64,000 bases of DNA from Neobacillus niacini (GCF_030817595.1 NZ_JAUSZN010000001.1:2984001-3048000), one strand, 5' to 3'. Numbered from the stretch's first letter, positions 28,389 to 37,697 are shown. The notes: generated from the letters alone by a model not told the origin. Translations and numbers: made by a program.

Positions 28389-28415
28389 ACACAGTACTTC
28401 AGGAAAAATAGCAAT

Positions 28416-28450
28416 AAAAAATCCCCATATAAGCCAGTATGGGGATTTTT
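28416..28450. terminator. Bidirectional terminator between ligase genes
   Basis: AAAAATCCCCATA pairs with TATGGGGATTTTT around an 8-nt loop, with T runs on both sides. Confidence 0.88.
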
Positions 28451-28451
28451 T

Positions 28452-29672
28452 TCAATCTATTCTGAGATGAAAGGTAAGCTCATTCGCCGCCTGCTTCGCA
28501 ATACTCTGTGCTTCTTCAAACGTATCTCCTTTGGCAATAACATACGCATAACGCTGACCCATTGATAACGGAGGTGTTACATACGTTCCACTTTTCGGCT
28601 TTACGTATACCTCCACCACACCAGGTGTGGCCATCGCCCTTCCCTTACCTGTTACCTTTTCTAAAATACCTTTATTTTCAAGGATAACATACTGTGTAAA
28701 GACATATTGGTTTGAGGTCTTTTCTAAAGATGGAGTCTCTCCAATTAACATTTTTAGTGTTTCTTCAACTAAGCTATAACCAAAAGCGGCCTGAATCATC
28801 CTGTTCATCGCCCCTCCGGAAATCCTTGGATTTATTTCAATAAGCCTCCAGCCATCGTCGGTCCATCTCAGTTCCAAATGAAAGGCACCATTTTGGAACT
28901 CTAATGAGGAAACAATTGTTTCAATTACACTCAATAAACTTTCTTCTAAATTTCGCGGTACTTCTGCTAACACTCCATATCCGGTTACAATAAACCGTTT
29001 CCCCTTGGTGATTTCTTGTTTGATGACCGCACCAATTTGAACATTCCAGTTGGAAACAAGCACCTCTACTAAATATTGGTCACCGTCCACATATTCTTCA
29101 ACAATGATGGTTTCACTTGGATTTTTAGTTCGCAGTTTACTCACATTTTTTTCTAATCTCTTCATGTTTTTAGCAAATAGAACGTCCTTTGAGCCAGTTG
29201 AAGAAGCACACTTCACTACCACCGGAAATTTTAATTTCTGGTAAGTGAGTACAAATGGCATTTTCATATCTTCTGTAATTACCTTAAATCTTGGAGTAAA
29301 TGCTTGATTAGCGAAAAAAGTCCTGGTTTTATCTTTATTTTCCATAATAGTAAGAGCTTCAGTTGATAAATAGTTTTGGCAGTATTCGTCAGCCAACTTT
29401 GAGGCTGTCTGAACATATTTTGCAACAAAACTAGTAATAACGATTATTTCATTTCCCCGCTGCTGTAATAAATGAATTTGTTGTTTTATTTCCTCGATGT
29501 TACTAAGGTCCACTAAAGTCAGTTGATGAACATCCTTATATTCGCCTCTTTGCTGGATTTGCTTTTCTTGATCGGTAAAAACAACTGTATAATAACCTAA
29601 TTCATTTGCCGCTTTAACAGCATCTCTACTGGACCCGGATTTATTTAAACCGATAAAAATGATCGTCTTCAT
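28452..29672 (-). CDS. Stand-alone ATP-grasp carboxylate-amine ligase
   Basis: 406 residues from ATG 29672 (AGGAGT, 8-nt spacing). The N-terminal pre-ATP-grasp fold begins KTIIFIGLNKSGSSRDAVKA. The ATP-grasp core shows FPVVVKCASSTGSKDVLF, ETIIVEEYVDGDQYLVEV, GAFHLELRWTDDGWRLIEINPRISGGAM, with the Glu/Asn metal-binding triad ExNPR. It resembles L-amino-acid ligases and carnosine-synthase-like enzymes rather than carbamoyl-phosphate or purine enzymes. It faces the fusion ligase and is divergent from the MurF-like gene. I infer it adds an amino acid to a substrate of the neighbouring ligases; this is unproven. Confidence 0.85.
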   Translation of the reverse strand: MKTIIFIGLNKSGSSRDAVKAANELGYYTVVFTDQEKQIQQRGEYKDVHQLTLVDLSNIEEIKQQIHLLQQRGNEIIVITSFVAKYVQTASKLADEYCQNYLSTEALTIMENKDKTRTFFANQAFTPRFKVITEDMKMPFVLTYQKLKFPVVVKCASSTGSKDVLFAKNMKRLEKNVSKLRTKNPSETIIVEEYVDGDQYLVEVLVSNWNVQIGAVIKQEITKGKRFIVTGYGVLAEVPRNLEESLLSVIETIVSSLEFQNGAFHLELRWTDDGWRLIEINPRISGGAMNRMIQAAFGYSLVEETLKMLIGETPSLEKTSNQYVFTQYVILENKGILEKVTGKGRAMATPGVVEVYVKPKSGTYVTPPLSMGQRYAYVIAKGDTFEEAQSIAKQAANELTFHLRID

Positions 29673-29867
29673 TCTCCTCACTCCTATTTTCCCCTGACAA
29701 AGATGAACGCCCTATATGTTATGAAGAAATTAGAGTTTTGTATGGACGATTTCAACATTTTGCGAATTTTAGATGGATTAAACACTGTGTATTCATAGTT
29801 AAATGTACAATCTCATCGTTAAGAAATTCATAAAATAACAGGTAACGTACTTTAGGATAGGAAGTGA

Positions 29868-31253
29868 ATGAACTTCATGAAAGCTTTTTCTATTTACGAA
29901 ATCCGCCAAATCATAAATGGTGAATTACTTCAAGGCTCTGATAATTTTGTGATTGACTATATACCCTACTATCAAAGTATAAGAAGAAACAAGAGAAACG
30001 TGTTGATTTTCATAAGAAATAAATCTGAATTAGACCTCAGATATATTAAAACAAGACTTCCTTGTGCAATTGTTACAGACCAAGATACTGATGTACTTAA
30101 AGCAATCGAGGGATTAACGGTTGTTAAGGTAAAGAATGTTAGGAGTGCGTTTTGGAACTTTGTTCATTATTATCGAGGACTGTTTACGATTCCAGTAGTA
30201 GCCGTAACGGGTACATGCGGCAAGACAACCACAAAGGAAATGATTGCACACATCCTTAGAGAGCAAAAAAATGTCCAAGCTACAAAAAGCAGTGCTAACT
30301 CCAGGCTTGCACATCTTCACTATCTCCTTGGGATAGATGAGCATACTGGTGCTGCAGTCATCGAAACCGCTGTAGGAAAGCCAGGTGACATTCGCTATGC
30401 TTCTAAATTTTTTAAACCCACAATCGGCATTATTACAAACATTGGTGCCTGTCATTTAAATGCCTGTAAAACCATTGAGGCCTATATAGCAGCAAAAGGA
30501 GAAATGGTTTCATGCTTAGGTGATAGTGGTGTATTAATTTTAAATGCAGACGATGAAAAGACTAAAACCATCTCATTAGCTGACGTGAAAGGAAAAATAA
30601 TATACTTTGGAATCAAGAACCATGCTGACTTCTATGCAGCAGACATTCAATACGGTAAAGGCGGCATGAATTTTATTCTTAAAGTAAAAAAGAAAAGTTT
30701 ACCCGTATTTGTACCAGGGCATGGAGAACACCAGGTGGCAAATGCCTTGGCTGCATTAGCTGCTGTAAATGAAGTGGGCATAGACTTGAAACAGGCTACA
30801 AAACGTTTACAATCATTCAAGAACCTTGGGAGACATTTGGAGTTAACCACTGGATATAACGGAGCTACTATTATTGATGACACTTGGAATTTTAATACTA
30901 CTTCATTAGAAGCAGCCATGCAGGTTCTAAATTATGCAGCTGGAGGAAAACACAGAATCGCTTTATTTACTGATATGGCAGCACTCGGAGAATATAGTCT
31001 TCAACTGCATAGGGAAGCAGGTGAAATAGTCAGCAAGTATGGAGTGGATACCATCATCACGATTGGAAATCGAGCTAAAGAAATGGCTCACTATACACGT
31101 GAGCAAGGATTACAATGTAACATCCATTCATTTTTTGAATACGATCAGGTGTATTCACTGTTAAAGGAAATTTTAAATGAAAATTCAACTTTACTTATTA
31201 AAAGTTTTGGTAATAACACTTCTATGATCGAATTAGCCTCTTTTTTCAAATAA
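29868..31253 (+). CDS. MurF-like Mur ligase, stand-alone
   Basis: 461 residues. Three Mur ligase domains: N-terminal 1-105, central with P-loop TGTCGKTTTKEM near 114-125, and C-terminal. ETAVGKPGDIRYASKFFKP and TNIGACHLNACKTIEAYIAAKGEM hold the usual Mg/His region and the lysine that is carbamylated in relatives. GEHQVANALAALAA and DDTWNFNTTSLEAAM replace the MurF DDSYNANPxS box, with Tyr changed to Trp. Canonical MurF is normally encoded with ddl elsewhere; this divergent form is probably a specialised paralogue. The same box is also altered in the fusion protein at 26214-28388, which suggests the two act on related, non-standard substrates. Confidence 0.85.
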   Translation: MNFMKAFSIYEIRQIINGELLQGSDNFVIDYIPYYQSIRRNKRNVLIFIRNKSELDLRYIKTRLPCAIVTDQDTDVLKAIEGLTVVKVKNVRSAFWNFVHYYRGLFTIPVVAVTGTCGKTTTKEMIAHILREQKNVQATKSSANSRLAHLHYLLGIDEHTGAAVIETAVGKPGDIRYASKFFKPTIGIITNIGACHLNACKTIEAYIAAKGEMVSCLGDSGVLILNADDEKTKTISLADVKGKIIYFGIKNHADFYAADIQYGKGGMNFILKVKKKSLPVFVPGHGEHQVANALAALAAVNEVGIDLKQATKRLQSFKNLGRHLELTTGYNGATIIDDTWNFNTTSLEAAMQVLNYAAGGKHRIALFTDMAALGEYSLQLHREAGEIVSKYGVDTIITIGNRAKEMAHYTREQGLQCNIHSFFEYDQVYSLLKEILNENSTLLIKSFGNNTSMIELASFFK

Positions 31254-31378
31254 ATTTTATTACCTAAATAATGGTAATTGAGGTGGAAATTTCCTCGGTT
31301 TCTCCTCCAATTTCTATGTTAAGATGGGGTTGTTCCTACTCGGGGAGTAACCATAACTGAAAGCGAGGAGAAACATAT

Positions 31379-32797
31379 ATGAAAAAGAAATTGATTACAA
31401 CTTCAGTAGCTCTAATGATTACTTTTAGTGGAATGAGTATTCCAACTTTGAATATAACGACAAATCATGCAGCTGCTGCAACAACAGCGATTCCAAACCC
31501 TTACAACAACCAAGCTGCAGTTGACGCAAAAGCAGACCAAATAATCGCTACAGCAAAGTATTTAATTGGAAAAGCTGAGTATGGTCCTAAAAAAACAACA
31601 TATCCTTATTCATTTGCCTGTGCAACATTTATAAATTATGTGTTTGGACAAAATGGTGTTGATATAGCGACTGAAACAGAAGAATATATGATGGAACAAG
31701 GATACGAAGTTCCAAGAGATCAGCTGCAAAAAGGTGACCTTGTATTCTTTGATGCTAATCCAACAAACACTGATCCAACTGATCATGTAGGAATTTATAT
31801 TGGCGATAATAAGATAATTCACATGGCCAACCCTGAATTAGATGTTACCATTTCTGACCTGGATAGTACTTCTTATTACCGTAACAACTATGTAAAGGCT
31901 AAAAGGGTACTTCCTAGCCTATTATCAGCAAACCCGGCTACAAAAGGTGACCAAGTTGTTTCAGGATATTTCGCTCTAAAAGATAAGGTGAAAATTAATT
32001 CAACTACAAACAATGCAGCAACTTCAACATTTACTAATGGTGGATTAGTTGATCATATTTACAAACAAGCAGGTATCAATTTAGGTACCACAAATATGTC
32101 TGAGCAAATGAAATTGGGCCAGCCCGTTTCTAAGGATAATCTAAAAAAAGGTGACCTTGTATTTTTCAATAATACTACAGGGTCTACAACACCAGCTTTA
32201 GTAGGTATTTACGGAGGCGACCATCGCTTACTATTAGCCTCTACTGCTTATGGAACAGTTACTAGAATTCTTTTCCTGCCTTATTACAATGATCTGCATT
32301 ATATTACTGCTAGACGTGTGATTACGGAAACACCAGTAACCACAACACCTACAACAACACCAGCAACAACAACAACAACAACGCCGGCACCAACAACAAC
32401 AGCACCAACGCCGGCACCGGCAGTGACAACTAAAGCTGATTCTATTGTTAGCTCTGCCACAAACCTTATTGGAAAAGCAAATTTTGGCTATGTTTATGAT
32501 GCAAGTACGCTAACCTTTACGCCTGGTGGTTTTACAAAGTATGTTTATAATCTACATGGCATTAATTTAAAGTCTACTCTTGCGGGTTATCAAGCCACAC
32601 TAGGACTGCCTGTCGAAAAGGCTAATCTTCAAAAAGGTGATTTAATTTTCTTTGGCGGCACATCGATTTCGAACGTAGGAATTTATGCGGGTGATAATCA
32701 ATTCATCCATCTAATTAAGGGTAAAGGGACAATAAAAGAAAACTTAAACTCTGATTGGGCAACGCAAAATTATAAAACCGCACGCCGCGTATTATAA
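31379..32797 (+). CDS. Secreted NlpC/P60 protein with one active and two degenerate repeats
   Basis: 472 residues with a signal peptide (MKKK, hydrophobic to about residue 20, AAAA near 31-34). Three NlpC/P60-like units follow. The first (about 48-185) keeps Cys81 (FACATFINYVFG), His136 (DHVGIYIGD) and His148. In the second (about 190-315) the Cys position is Gly (TNGGLVDHIYK) and the His is Leu (ALVGIYGGD). In the third (about 352-472) Cys is Gly (TPGGFTKYVYN) and His is Asn (NVGIYAGD). A Thr/Pro-rich linker at about 323-350 separates units two and three. Active NlpC/P60 enzymes cut gamma-D-Glu-DAP or related bonds; the inert copies may bind wall peptides. It follows the MurF-like gene by 125 nt. 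Confidence 0.9.
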   Translation: MKKKLITTSVALMITFSGMSIPTLNITTNHAAAATTAIPNPYNNQAAVDAKADQIIATAKYLIGKAEYGPKKTTYPYSFACATFINYVFGQNGVDIATETEEYMMEQGYEVPRDQLQKGDLVFFDANPTNTDPTDHVGIYIGDNKIIHMANPELDVTISDLDSTSYYRNNYVKAKRVLPSLLSANPATKGDQVVSGYFALKDKVKINSTTNNAATSTFTNGGLVDHIYKQAGINLGTTNMSEQMKLGQPVSKDNLKKGDLVFFNNTTGSTTPALVGIYGGDHRLLLASTAYGTVTRILFLPYYNDLHYITARRVITETPVTTTPTTTPATTTTTTPAPTTTAPTPAPAVTTKADSIVSSATNLIGKANFGYVYDASTLTFTPGGFTKYVYNLHGINLKSTLAGYQATLGLPVEKANLQKGDLIFFGGTSISNVGIYAGDNQFIHLIKGKGTIKENLNSDWATQNYKTARRVL

Positions 32798-32830
32798 CAA
32801 AAGAGGAGCAATTTGCTCCTCTTTTGTTAT
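32794..32830. terminator. Terminator after NlpC/P60 gene
   Basis: Perfect inverted repeat ATAACAAAAGAGGAGCAA with its complement, directly overlapping the stop codon of the NlpC/P60 gene. Convergent with the GNAT gene. Confidence 0.9.
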
Positions 32831-32833
32831 ATT

Positions 32834-33214
32834 TTATATTCTTTTTTCCACGAATGTTATACTCTTTCGCTTTCCAGTTTCTTCAAAACCATTTTTTAAG
32901 TACTGTCTCAAAGAATAGGGTGTACACTTTGCTTTAATAAGATTCGTATTTAATGTTGCAACATACTTGTCCCTTTCTTCAAATAAACGAACGTAGATAC
33001 CTTTCCCCCTAAATTCTTTCCTTACAAAATCCGTATTATAATAAACAAACGTTTTTTTCATAACACATGACACAATACCAACAATTTCTTCTCCATATTT
33101 TGCGCCAAACCAAATAGTGTTTTCTGTATTCCTAACCCTCATATTCCCCCTAAGTACGTAAGGCACAATTGGAGATATCTCATCAAATGTCATCTGAGAA
33201 ATGGTAATATCCAT
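32834..33214 (-). CDS. GNAT family N-acetyltransferase
   Basis: 126 residues from ATG 33214 (GGAG, 9-nt spacing). GEEIVGIVSCVM is the central strand region and FVRKEFRGKGIYVRLFEER is the acetyl-CoA binding loop (R-x-x-G-x-G/I variant). The C-terminal YLKNGFEETGKRKSITFVEK is typical. The substrate is unknown. It is short for the fold but the core is complete. Confidence 0.8.
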   Translation of the reverse strand: MDITISQMTFDEISPIVPYVLRGNMRVRNTENTIWFGAKYGEEIVGIVSCVMKKTFVYYNTDFVRKEFRGKGIYVRLFEERDKYVATLNTNLIKAKCTPYSLRQYLKNGFEETGKRKSITFVEKRI

Positions 33215-33306
33215 AATCCTCAACTCCGGCAGTTATTTAGTACCTTTCATACTATATGAAAAGGTTTTATGCCTTGTCTGTGTATAACTACCGGATAAAA
33301 GGCCTA

Positions 33307-33333
33307 AAAATACACGGTGAATATCTCACCGTG
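33307..33333 (-). terminator. Terminator of lplJ
   Basis: CACGGTGA (33313-33320) pairs with TCACCGTG (33326-33333); on the minus strand TATTTTTA follows. Confidence 0.8.
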
Positions 33334-33340
33334 CGCCATT

Positions 33341-34327
33341 CTAATATATGAGATTGATAAATTCTTCTTTTGAAACATTACCAAAATAAAAGGTTGTGTC
33401 CACATCTTTAAGTGCAGCTTCTAACTCGCTCTTATCGTAGCGAACATGCTTTAGTTTATTTTCAATATCACTTACATCGCCCACACCAAAAAAGTCGCCA
33501 TAAATTTTACAGTTCTCAATGACTCCCTTATCAACATCTAAGCGGACATCAATTTGCCCCACTGGGAAACGATGTGAATGTTGAAGATTAAATTTCGGCG
33601 ATTTGCCGTAGTTCCAATCCCAATTTTGGTAGCGTTCCTGGGAGAGTTGGTGGATTTTCTCCCAATCTTCATTGGTAAGCACATACTCCGTAACTTCTTT
33701 CTCTTGAAAGATAAACTTAAGCAAAGCGGAGCGAAACTCTTCTATGGTCATTTTCTCTGACAAAAATTCTGAAATATTCGCCACTCTGCTGCGGACAGAC
33801 TTGATTCCCTTAGATTCAATTTTATCCTTTTTCACTCGCAGGGCTGAGACGATATGCTCCATTTCAGAATTGAATAGGAGTGTTCCATGGGTAAACATCC
33901 GTCCCCTCGTCGAGAATTGGGCATTCCCGGATATTTTCCTGCCTTCAGCTAAAATATCGTTTCTGCCGCTTAATTCTGCATTTACCCCCATCTGCTTTAG
34001 TGCAGCAATCACTGGCTCTGTAAACTTGCGGAAATTATGAAAGCTATCGCCGTCATCTTTTGTGATGAAGCTATAGTTAAGGTTGCCTAGGTCATGATAG
34101 ACCGCTCCCCCGCCAGACAATCTACGCACGACACGGATTCCATTACTCTCAACATACTCTGTATTAATTTCTTCAACGGAATTTTGGTTTTTTCCTATGA
34201 TAATCGATGGCTCATTTATGTAAAATAATAAATACGTTTCATTGATATCGAGATTTTTTAACGCATATTCTTCAATGGCAAGATTTATTCTTGGATCTGT
34301 AATGCCCTTATTATCAATAAATAACAT
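33341..34327 (-). CDS. lplJ: Lipoate-protein ligase LplJ
   Basis: 328 residues. Activates free lipoate with ATP and attaches it to lipoyl domains of 2-oxoacid dehydrogenases and GcvH. VVRRLSGGGAVYHDLGNLNY at 66-85 is the lipoate-AMP loop, Lys131 in EGRKISGNAQ the catalytic lysine, and GRMFTHGTLLF follows. A C-terminal accessory domain is present (about 250-328). Adjacent to yhfI, as in B. subtilis. ATG 34327 follows AAGGGG. Confidence 0.95.
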   Translation of the reverse strand: MLFIDNKGITDPRINLAIEEYALKNLDINETYLLFYINEPSIIIGKNQNSVEEINTEYVESNGIRVVRRLSGGGAVYHDLGNLNYSFITKDDGDSFHNFRKFTEPVIAALKQMGVNAELSGRNDILAEGRKISGNAQFSTRGRMFTHGTLLFNSEMEHIVSALRVKKDKIESKGIKSVRSRVANISEFLSEKMTIEEFRSALLKFIFQEKEVTEYVLTNEDWEKIHQLSQERYQNWDWNYGKSPKFNLQHSHRFPVGQIDVRLDVDKGVIENCKIYGDFFGVGDVSDIENKLKHVRYDKSELEAALKDVDTTFYFGNVSKEEFINLIY

Positions 34328-34343
34328 CCGATTTTTCCCCTTC

Positions 34344-35078
34344 TTATAGCGAAATAGTTTGAAATTCTTCAGCTAGTTTTATTATACCAGTATATTCCGT
34401 ACCGGCTTCACTTATAAGCTTAGAAACCTCTCCGTAATGTGGCAGATGAGTAAGGATTAGTTGTTTAACTTCAGCTCTTGCAGCAAATTTCCCTGCATCA
34501 ATGCTATTCATATGACCTGCTGATTTGCCGTTTTGGTGCTGATAAAAATTACATTCGCATAATAAAAGATCTGCGCCTTTACTAAACTCTATAAATTCTT
34601 CTTTAAAGGAACTATCTGCTGTGTATACAATTGATTGTCCGTTTGCTTCTATTCTCATTGCATAGCAAGTCACCGGATGGTCTGTTTTTAAAAAGGAAAC
34701 TTGGAAGGGTCCGACTGTCAAAACATCATTAGGTGAAAATGCAGTTCCCTTCGTAATTTCTTTGTAGGTTAACTTCGCAAATTCTGTATGGTCTAAAGAA
34801 TGTCCATAGATAGGTAATGTCGGAAAACTCTTTCCTAAGAAGCCTTGTATCAATCGTGCGTGCTGCAGGACTCCAATATCCGCAATGTGGTCTGGATGAT
34901 AATGAGAAATTAATACTGCGTCAAGCTCTTCTGGCTCAATGATATTTTGCATTTTTGCGAGAACACCGCTGCCACAATCAATTAACATCTTAAATCCTTC
35001 ATGCTCCAATAAATACCCTGAACTTGCACCGTTTTTCTTCGGGTAACCGCCCCAATAACCGATAATTGTCAACTTCAA
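34344..35078 (-). CDS. yhfI: MBL-fold metallohydrolase YhfI
   Basis: 244 residues, starting at TTG 35078 behind GGGGG. Metallo-beta-lactamase fold of the RNase Z / PhnP-like type, with SHYHPDHIADIG (H59, H61, D63, H64) and later metal ligands in CNFYQHQNGKSAGHMN and LTHLPHYGE. Soluble. Probably a phosphodiesterase or nuclease-like hydrolase; the substrate is not known. It lies 16 nt upstream of lplJ in the same direction, so the two are cotranscribed. Confidence 0.9.
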   Translation of the reverse strand: MKLTIIGYWGGYPKKNGASSGYLLEHEGFKMLIDCGSGVLAKMQNIIEPEELDAVLISHYHPDHIADIGVLQHARLIQGFLGKSFPTLPIYGHSLDHTEFAKLTYKEITKGTAFSPNDVLTVGPFQVSFLKTDHPVTCYAMRIEANGQSIVYTADSSFKEEFIEFSKGADLLLCECNFYQHQNGKSAGHMNSIDAGKFAARAEVKQLILTHLPHYGEVSKLISEAGTEYTGIIKLAEEFQTISL

Positions 35079-35100
35079 TCTGATAACCCCCTTGATTATA

Positions 35101-35128
35101 AAAAAAGAAGCTATTTTAAAACAGCTTC
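35101..35128 (-). terminator. Terminator of hem genes
   Basis: On the minus strand GAAGCT (35128-35123) pairs with AGCTTC (35112-35107), and T7 follows. It separates hemY from yhfI. Confidence 0.75.
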
Positions 35129-35132
35129 GAGT

Positions 35133-36554
35133 TTATTCTGTGACATTTAGATACTCTAATACACCTTTAACAGCCTCTTCACCTTGGTCAATACAATCAG
35201 GAAGCCCTACACCGCCGTAAGAAGCACTTGCTAAAAAGACACCAGGCAGTTCCGATTTAATATGCTTTCTGATTGTCTCTAGTCGCTGTTTATGTCCTAC
35301 TGTGTATTGCGGCATGGAATCCTTCCAGCGCGAAACGACAGCAAACTCAGGCTGCATTCCAATATCCATTGTCCTGCTTAAGTCATCAAGAACAATCTGA
35401 ATAATTCGATCATCAGAAAGATCGACGATGGTTTCGTCTCCTGCTCTTCCTACATAACAGCGCAGCAGCGCCTTGCCCTTTGGAGTAGAATGAGCCCATT
35501 TTTTATGTGTCCAAGTGCAAGCTGTTATAGAATAATCACCATTTCTAGAAACAACAAATCCAGTTCCATCAATATCTTTTTTTATCGCTTCCTCAGGAAA
35601 TGCAAGTGCTACGGTTGCAACAGATGTTGAGGGTACAGCCTTTAAAGGGTCAAAAAAGCGATAGTCCGAGAACATGGATTGTGTTATTTTATGCGGTGTT
35701 GCGGCAACAATGCAATCAGCTATCAATGTTTCACCATTATTTAGATAAAGTTCATATTGGTCATTAGTCTTGGTAATTTTATCGACTCGGTGCCCTTTTA
35801 ATATAGAATTAGGGTCCAGTTTCGCTTCTATTCCTTCAGCAAAGGACTGAAGGCCAGACTTAAAGGTTAAAAATGCACCTTTTTTCTTCCCGGCAGGTTG
35901 TTGTGTTTTTGGTTTTGACAGTGTGGTTTTTTTCATTCCTACTATCAGGCTGCGATATTTTTGTTCAACCTCATAGAACTGTGGGAAGGTCGACATTAGG
36001 CTCATTTGATCTATATCACCAGCATAAATACCAGATAATAACGGTTCAATCAAATTTTCAACAACCTCATTACCCAGCCTTCTTCGAAAAAATTCACCTA
36101 AAGACTGGTCTTTATTTCCTTCAGATCTTGGTAAAACAAAATCCGCTGCTGTTCTTAGTTTTCCTGATATTGAAAACAACCCCGTCGTAATAAATGGTCC
36201 TATCTCAGTCGGGATTCCCATAATGGAACCCCCAGGCATCGAAAAGAGCTTGTCATTTACAAGAACATAGGATGTCCCTGTTGAATTCGATACCAGCTGC
36301 TCCTCCATCCCTACTTCCTTAGCTAGTCTAATCATGCTCACTTTTCTTGCTAAAAAGGAATCGGGACCTCTTTCAATGGTGAAACCGTCTCTTATAACGG
36401 TTTGCATTTTACCTCCGAGACGTTGTGATGCTTCGATCAGTTTGATTTCAAGAGGCAGCTTTTTATCGCAAATGATTTTTTGAAGGTAGAATGCCGCAGT
36501 AAGGCCCGCAATTCCGCCTCCAATAATGGCTACCTTCTTTTTTTCTTCCGTCAC
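35133..36554 (-). CDS. hemY: Coproporphyrinogen III oxidase (HemY/CgoX)
   Basis: 473 residues from GTG 36554, six nt after AAGGGTG; an upstream GTG lies inside that site. FAD enzyme converting coproporphyrinogen III to coproporphyrin III in the coproporphyrin-dependent haem pathway of Firmicutes. The dinucleotide motif VAIIGGGIAGL is at residues 8-18, with RLGGKMQTV, ERGPDSFLARK and, near the C-terminus, LASASYGGVGLPDCIDQG. Follows hemH by 34 nt. Confidence 0.95.
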   Translation of the reverse strand: MTEEKKKVAIIGGGIAGLTAAFYLQKIICDKKLPLEIKLIEASQRLGGKMQTVIRDGFTIERGPDSFLARKVSMIRLAKEVGMEEQLVSNSTGTSYVLVNDKLFSMPGGSIMGIPTEIGPFITTGLFSISGKLRTAADFVLPRSEGNKDQSLGEFFRRRLGNEVVENLIEPLLSGIYAGDIDQMSLMSTFPQFYEVEQKYRSLIVGMKKTTLSKPKTQQPAGKKKGAFLTFKSGLQSFAEGIEAKLDPNSILKGHRVDKITKTNDQYELYLNNGETLIADCIVAATPHKITQSMFSDYRFFDPLKAVPSTSVATVALAFPEEAIKKDIDGTGFVVSRNGDYSITACTWTHKKWAHSTPKGKALLRCYVGRAGDETIVDLSDDRIIQIVLDDLSRTMDIGMQPEFAVVSRWKDSMPQYTVGHKQRLETIRKHIKSELPGVFLASASYGGVGLPDCIDQGEEAVKGVLEYLNVTE

Positions 36555-36588
36555 GGATGTCACCCTTCTTTCTTTATTCTGTATGCTA

Positions 36589-37521
36589 TCAATCGGCTAA
36601 TCTTTTTAAAATAATCGTAGTCATTGCATCAATTAGATCAGCATGTGCGTTCGGCATTTCAGGACGATAGTAACTTGCTCCTAATTCCTCTGCCACTATC
36701 CTACACTCGTAATCGTTATCATAGAGGACTTCCAAGTGTTCACACACAAAGCCAACCGGCGCATAAACAAATGCTTTATATGGATGTTCCTTTGCTAAGT
36801 CCCTAGTCAAATCTTGAACATCAGGTCCTAACCATGGATCAGGTGTGTTCCCCGCACTTTGCCAGCCAATCGCATAGTTAGTAATTCCAGCTTGTTTTGC
36901 AATGAGATCGGCAGTTTCCTGAAGCTGACTTGGATAAGGATCACCAAATTGTAGTATCTTCTCTGGAAGGCTATGGGCCGAAACAATCAGCATAGCGTCA
37001 TTTTTTTCCTCTTTAGGCATCTGTTCATATATCCCTTTAATTTTATCTGCCCAATAGTTAATGAATTTAGGTTCATCATACCAGCTGTCAACTGAAGTGA
37101 TTTTAATGCCTCCTAGTTTTTCAGCTTCTTCATTTGCCCTGTTATTATAGGATTTAATACTAAAAGTTGAATAATGAGGCGCTAAAACAATACTAACGGC
37201 CTCTTTAATTCCATCTGAATGAATTTCTTTAACGGCATCCTCAATAAAAGGTTCAATATGCTTTAAGCCCAGATACATTTTGAACTCAATTTCATCTTGA
37301 ACTTGATTTATATGTTCTTCAAGTTTTTTTGCCTGTTCTATTGTAATTTTGGCTAATGGTGATATACCGCCAATTGCTTCATAGCGATTCCTTAACTCTT
37401 CAATCATTTCTGGAGTAGGCTTTCTGCCATGCCGAATATGTGTATAGTAACGTTCCAAGTCATCTAAGTGATATGGGGTTCCGTATGCCATTACGAGTAA
37501 GCCCATTTTCTTTTTCATCAT
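36589..37521 (-). CDS. hemH: Ferrochelatase (HemH/CpfC)
   Basis: 310 residues from ATG 37521 (GAGGTG site), the start that aligns with B. subtilis HemH ([14 protein letters not shown]). Inserts Fe2+ into coproporphyrin III. The metal-binding histidine lies in [15 protein letters not shown], and the acidic ligand in [25 protein letters not shown] is the central family motif. Soluble, membrane-associated. Upstream hemE is separated by 176 nt containing a hairpin. Confidence 0.96.
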   Translation of the reverse strand: MMKKKMGLLVMAYGTPYHLDDLERYYTHIRHGRKPTPEMIEELRNRYEAIGGISPLAKITIEQAKKLEEHINQVQDEIEFKMYLGLKHIEPFIEDAVKEIHSDGIKEAVSIVLAPHYSTFSIKSYNNRANEEAEKLGGIKITSVDSWYDEPKFINYWADKIKGIYEQMPKEEKNDAMLIVSAHSLPEKILQFGDPYPSQLQETADLIAKQAGITNYAIGWQSAGNTPDPWLGPDVQDLTRDLAKEHPYKAFVYAPVGFVCEHLEVLYDNDYECRIVAEELGASYYRPEMPNAHADLIDAMTTIILKRLAD

Positions 37522-37600
37522 CTTCCGCACCTCATTTTTAAGTCTCGCTGCCTTGTGCAAATTAAAATATTTATTTTAAAAATGGTTCATATCAGGATTT

Positions 37601-37633
37601 AGAGGGCCTCTAATTTTTAGGGCCCTCTTTTTT
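37601..37633 (+). terminator. Plus-strand-oriented hairpin between hemE and hemH
   Basis: AGAGGGCC (37601-37608) pairs with GGCCCTCT (37621-37628) followed by TTTTTT on the plus strand, opposite to the direction of the hem genes. It may stop antisense transcription or fold in the hemE-hemH message. Confidence 0.6.
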
Positions 37634-37697
37634 CATGCATATTATATTGTGCCAAAAAAACACTTATCTTACCAATATTAACACTCGGAGGCCGTAT

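Noticed and set aside
32325..32440. ACA/CCA-rich microsatellite-like stretch
   Set aside because: It is the coding sequence of the Thr/Pro linker in the NlpC/P60 protein, in frame and without other signals.
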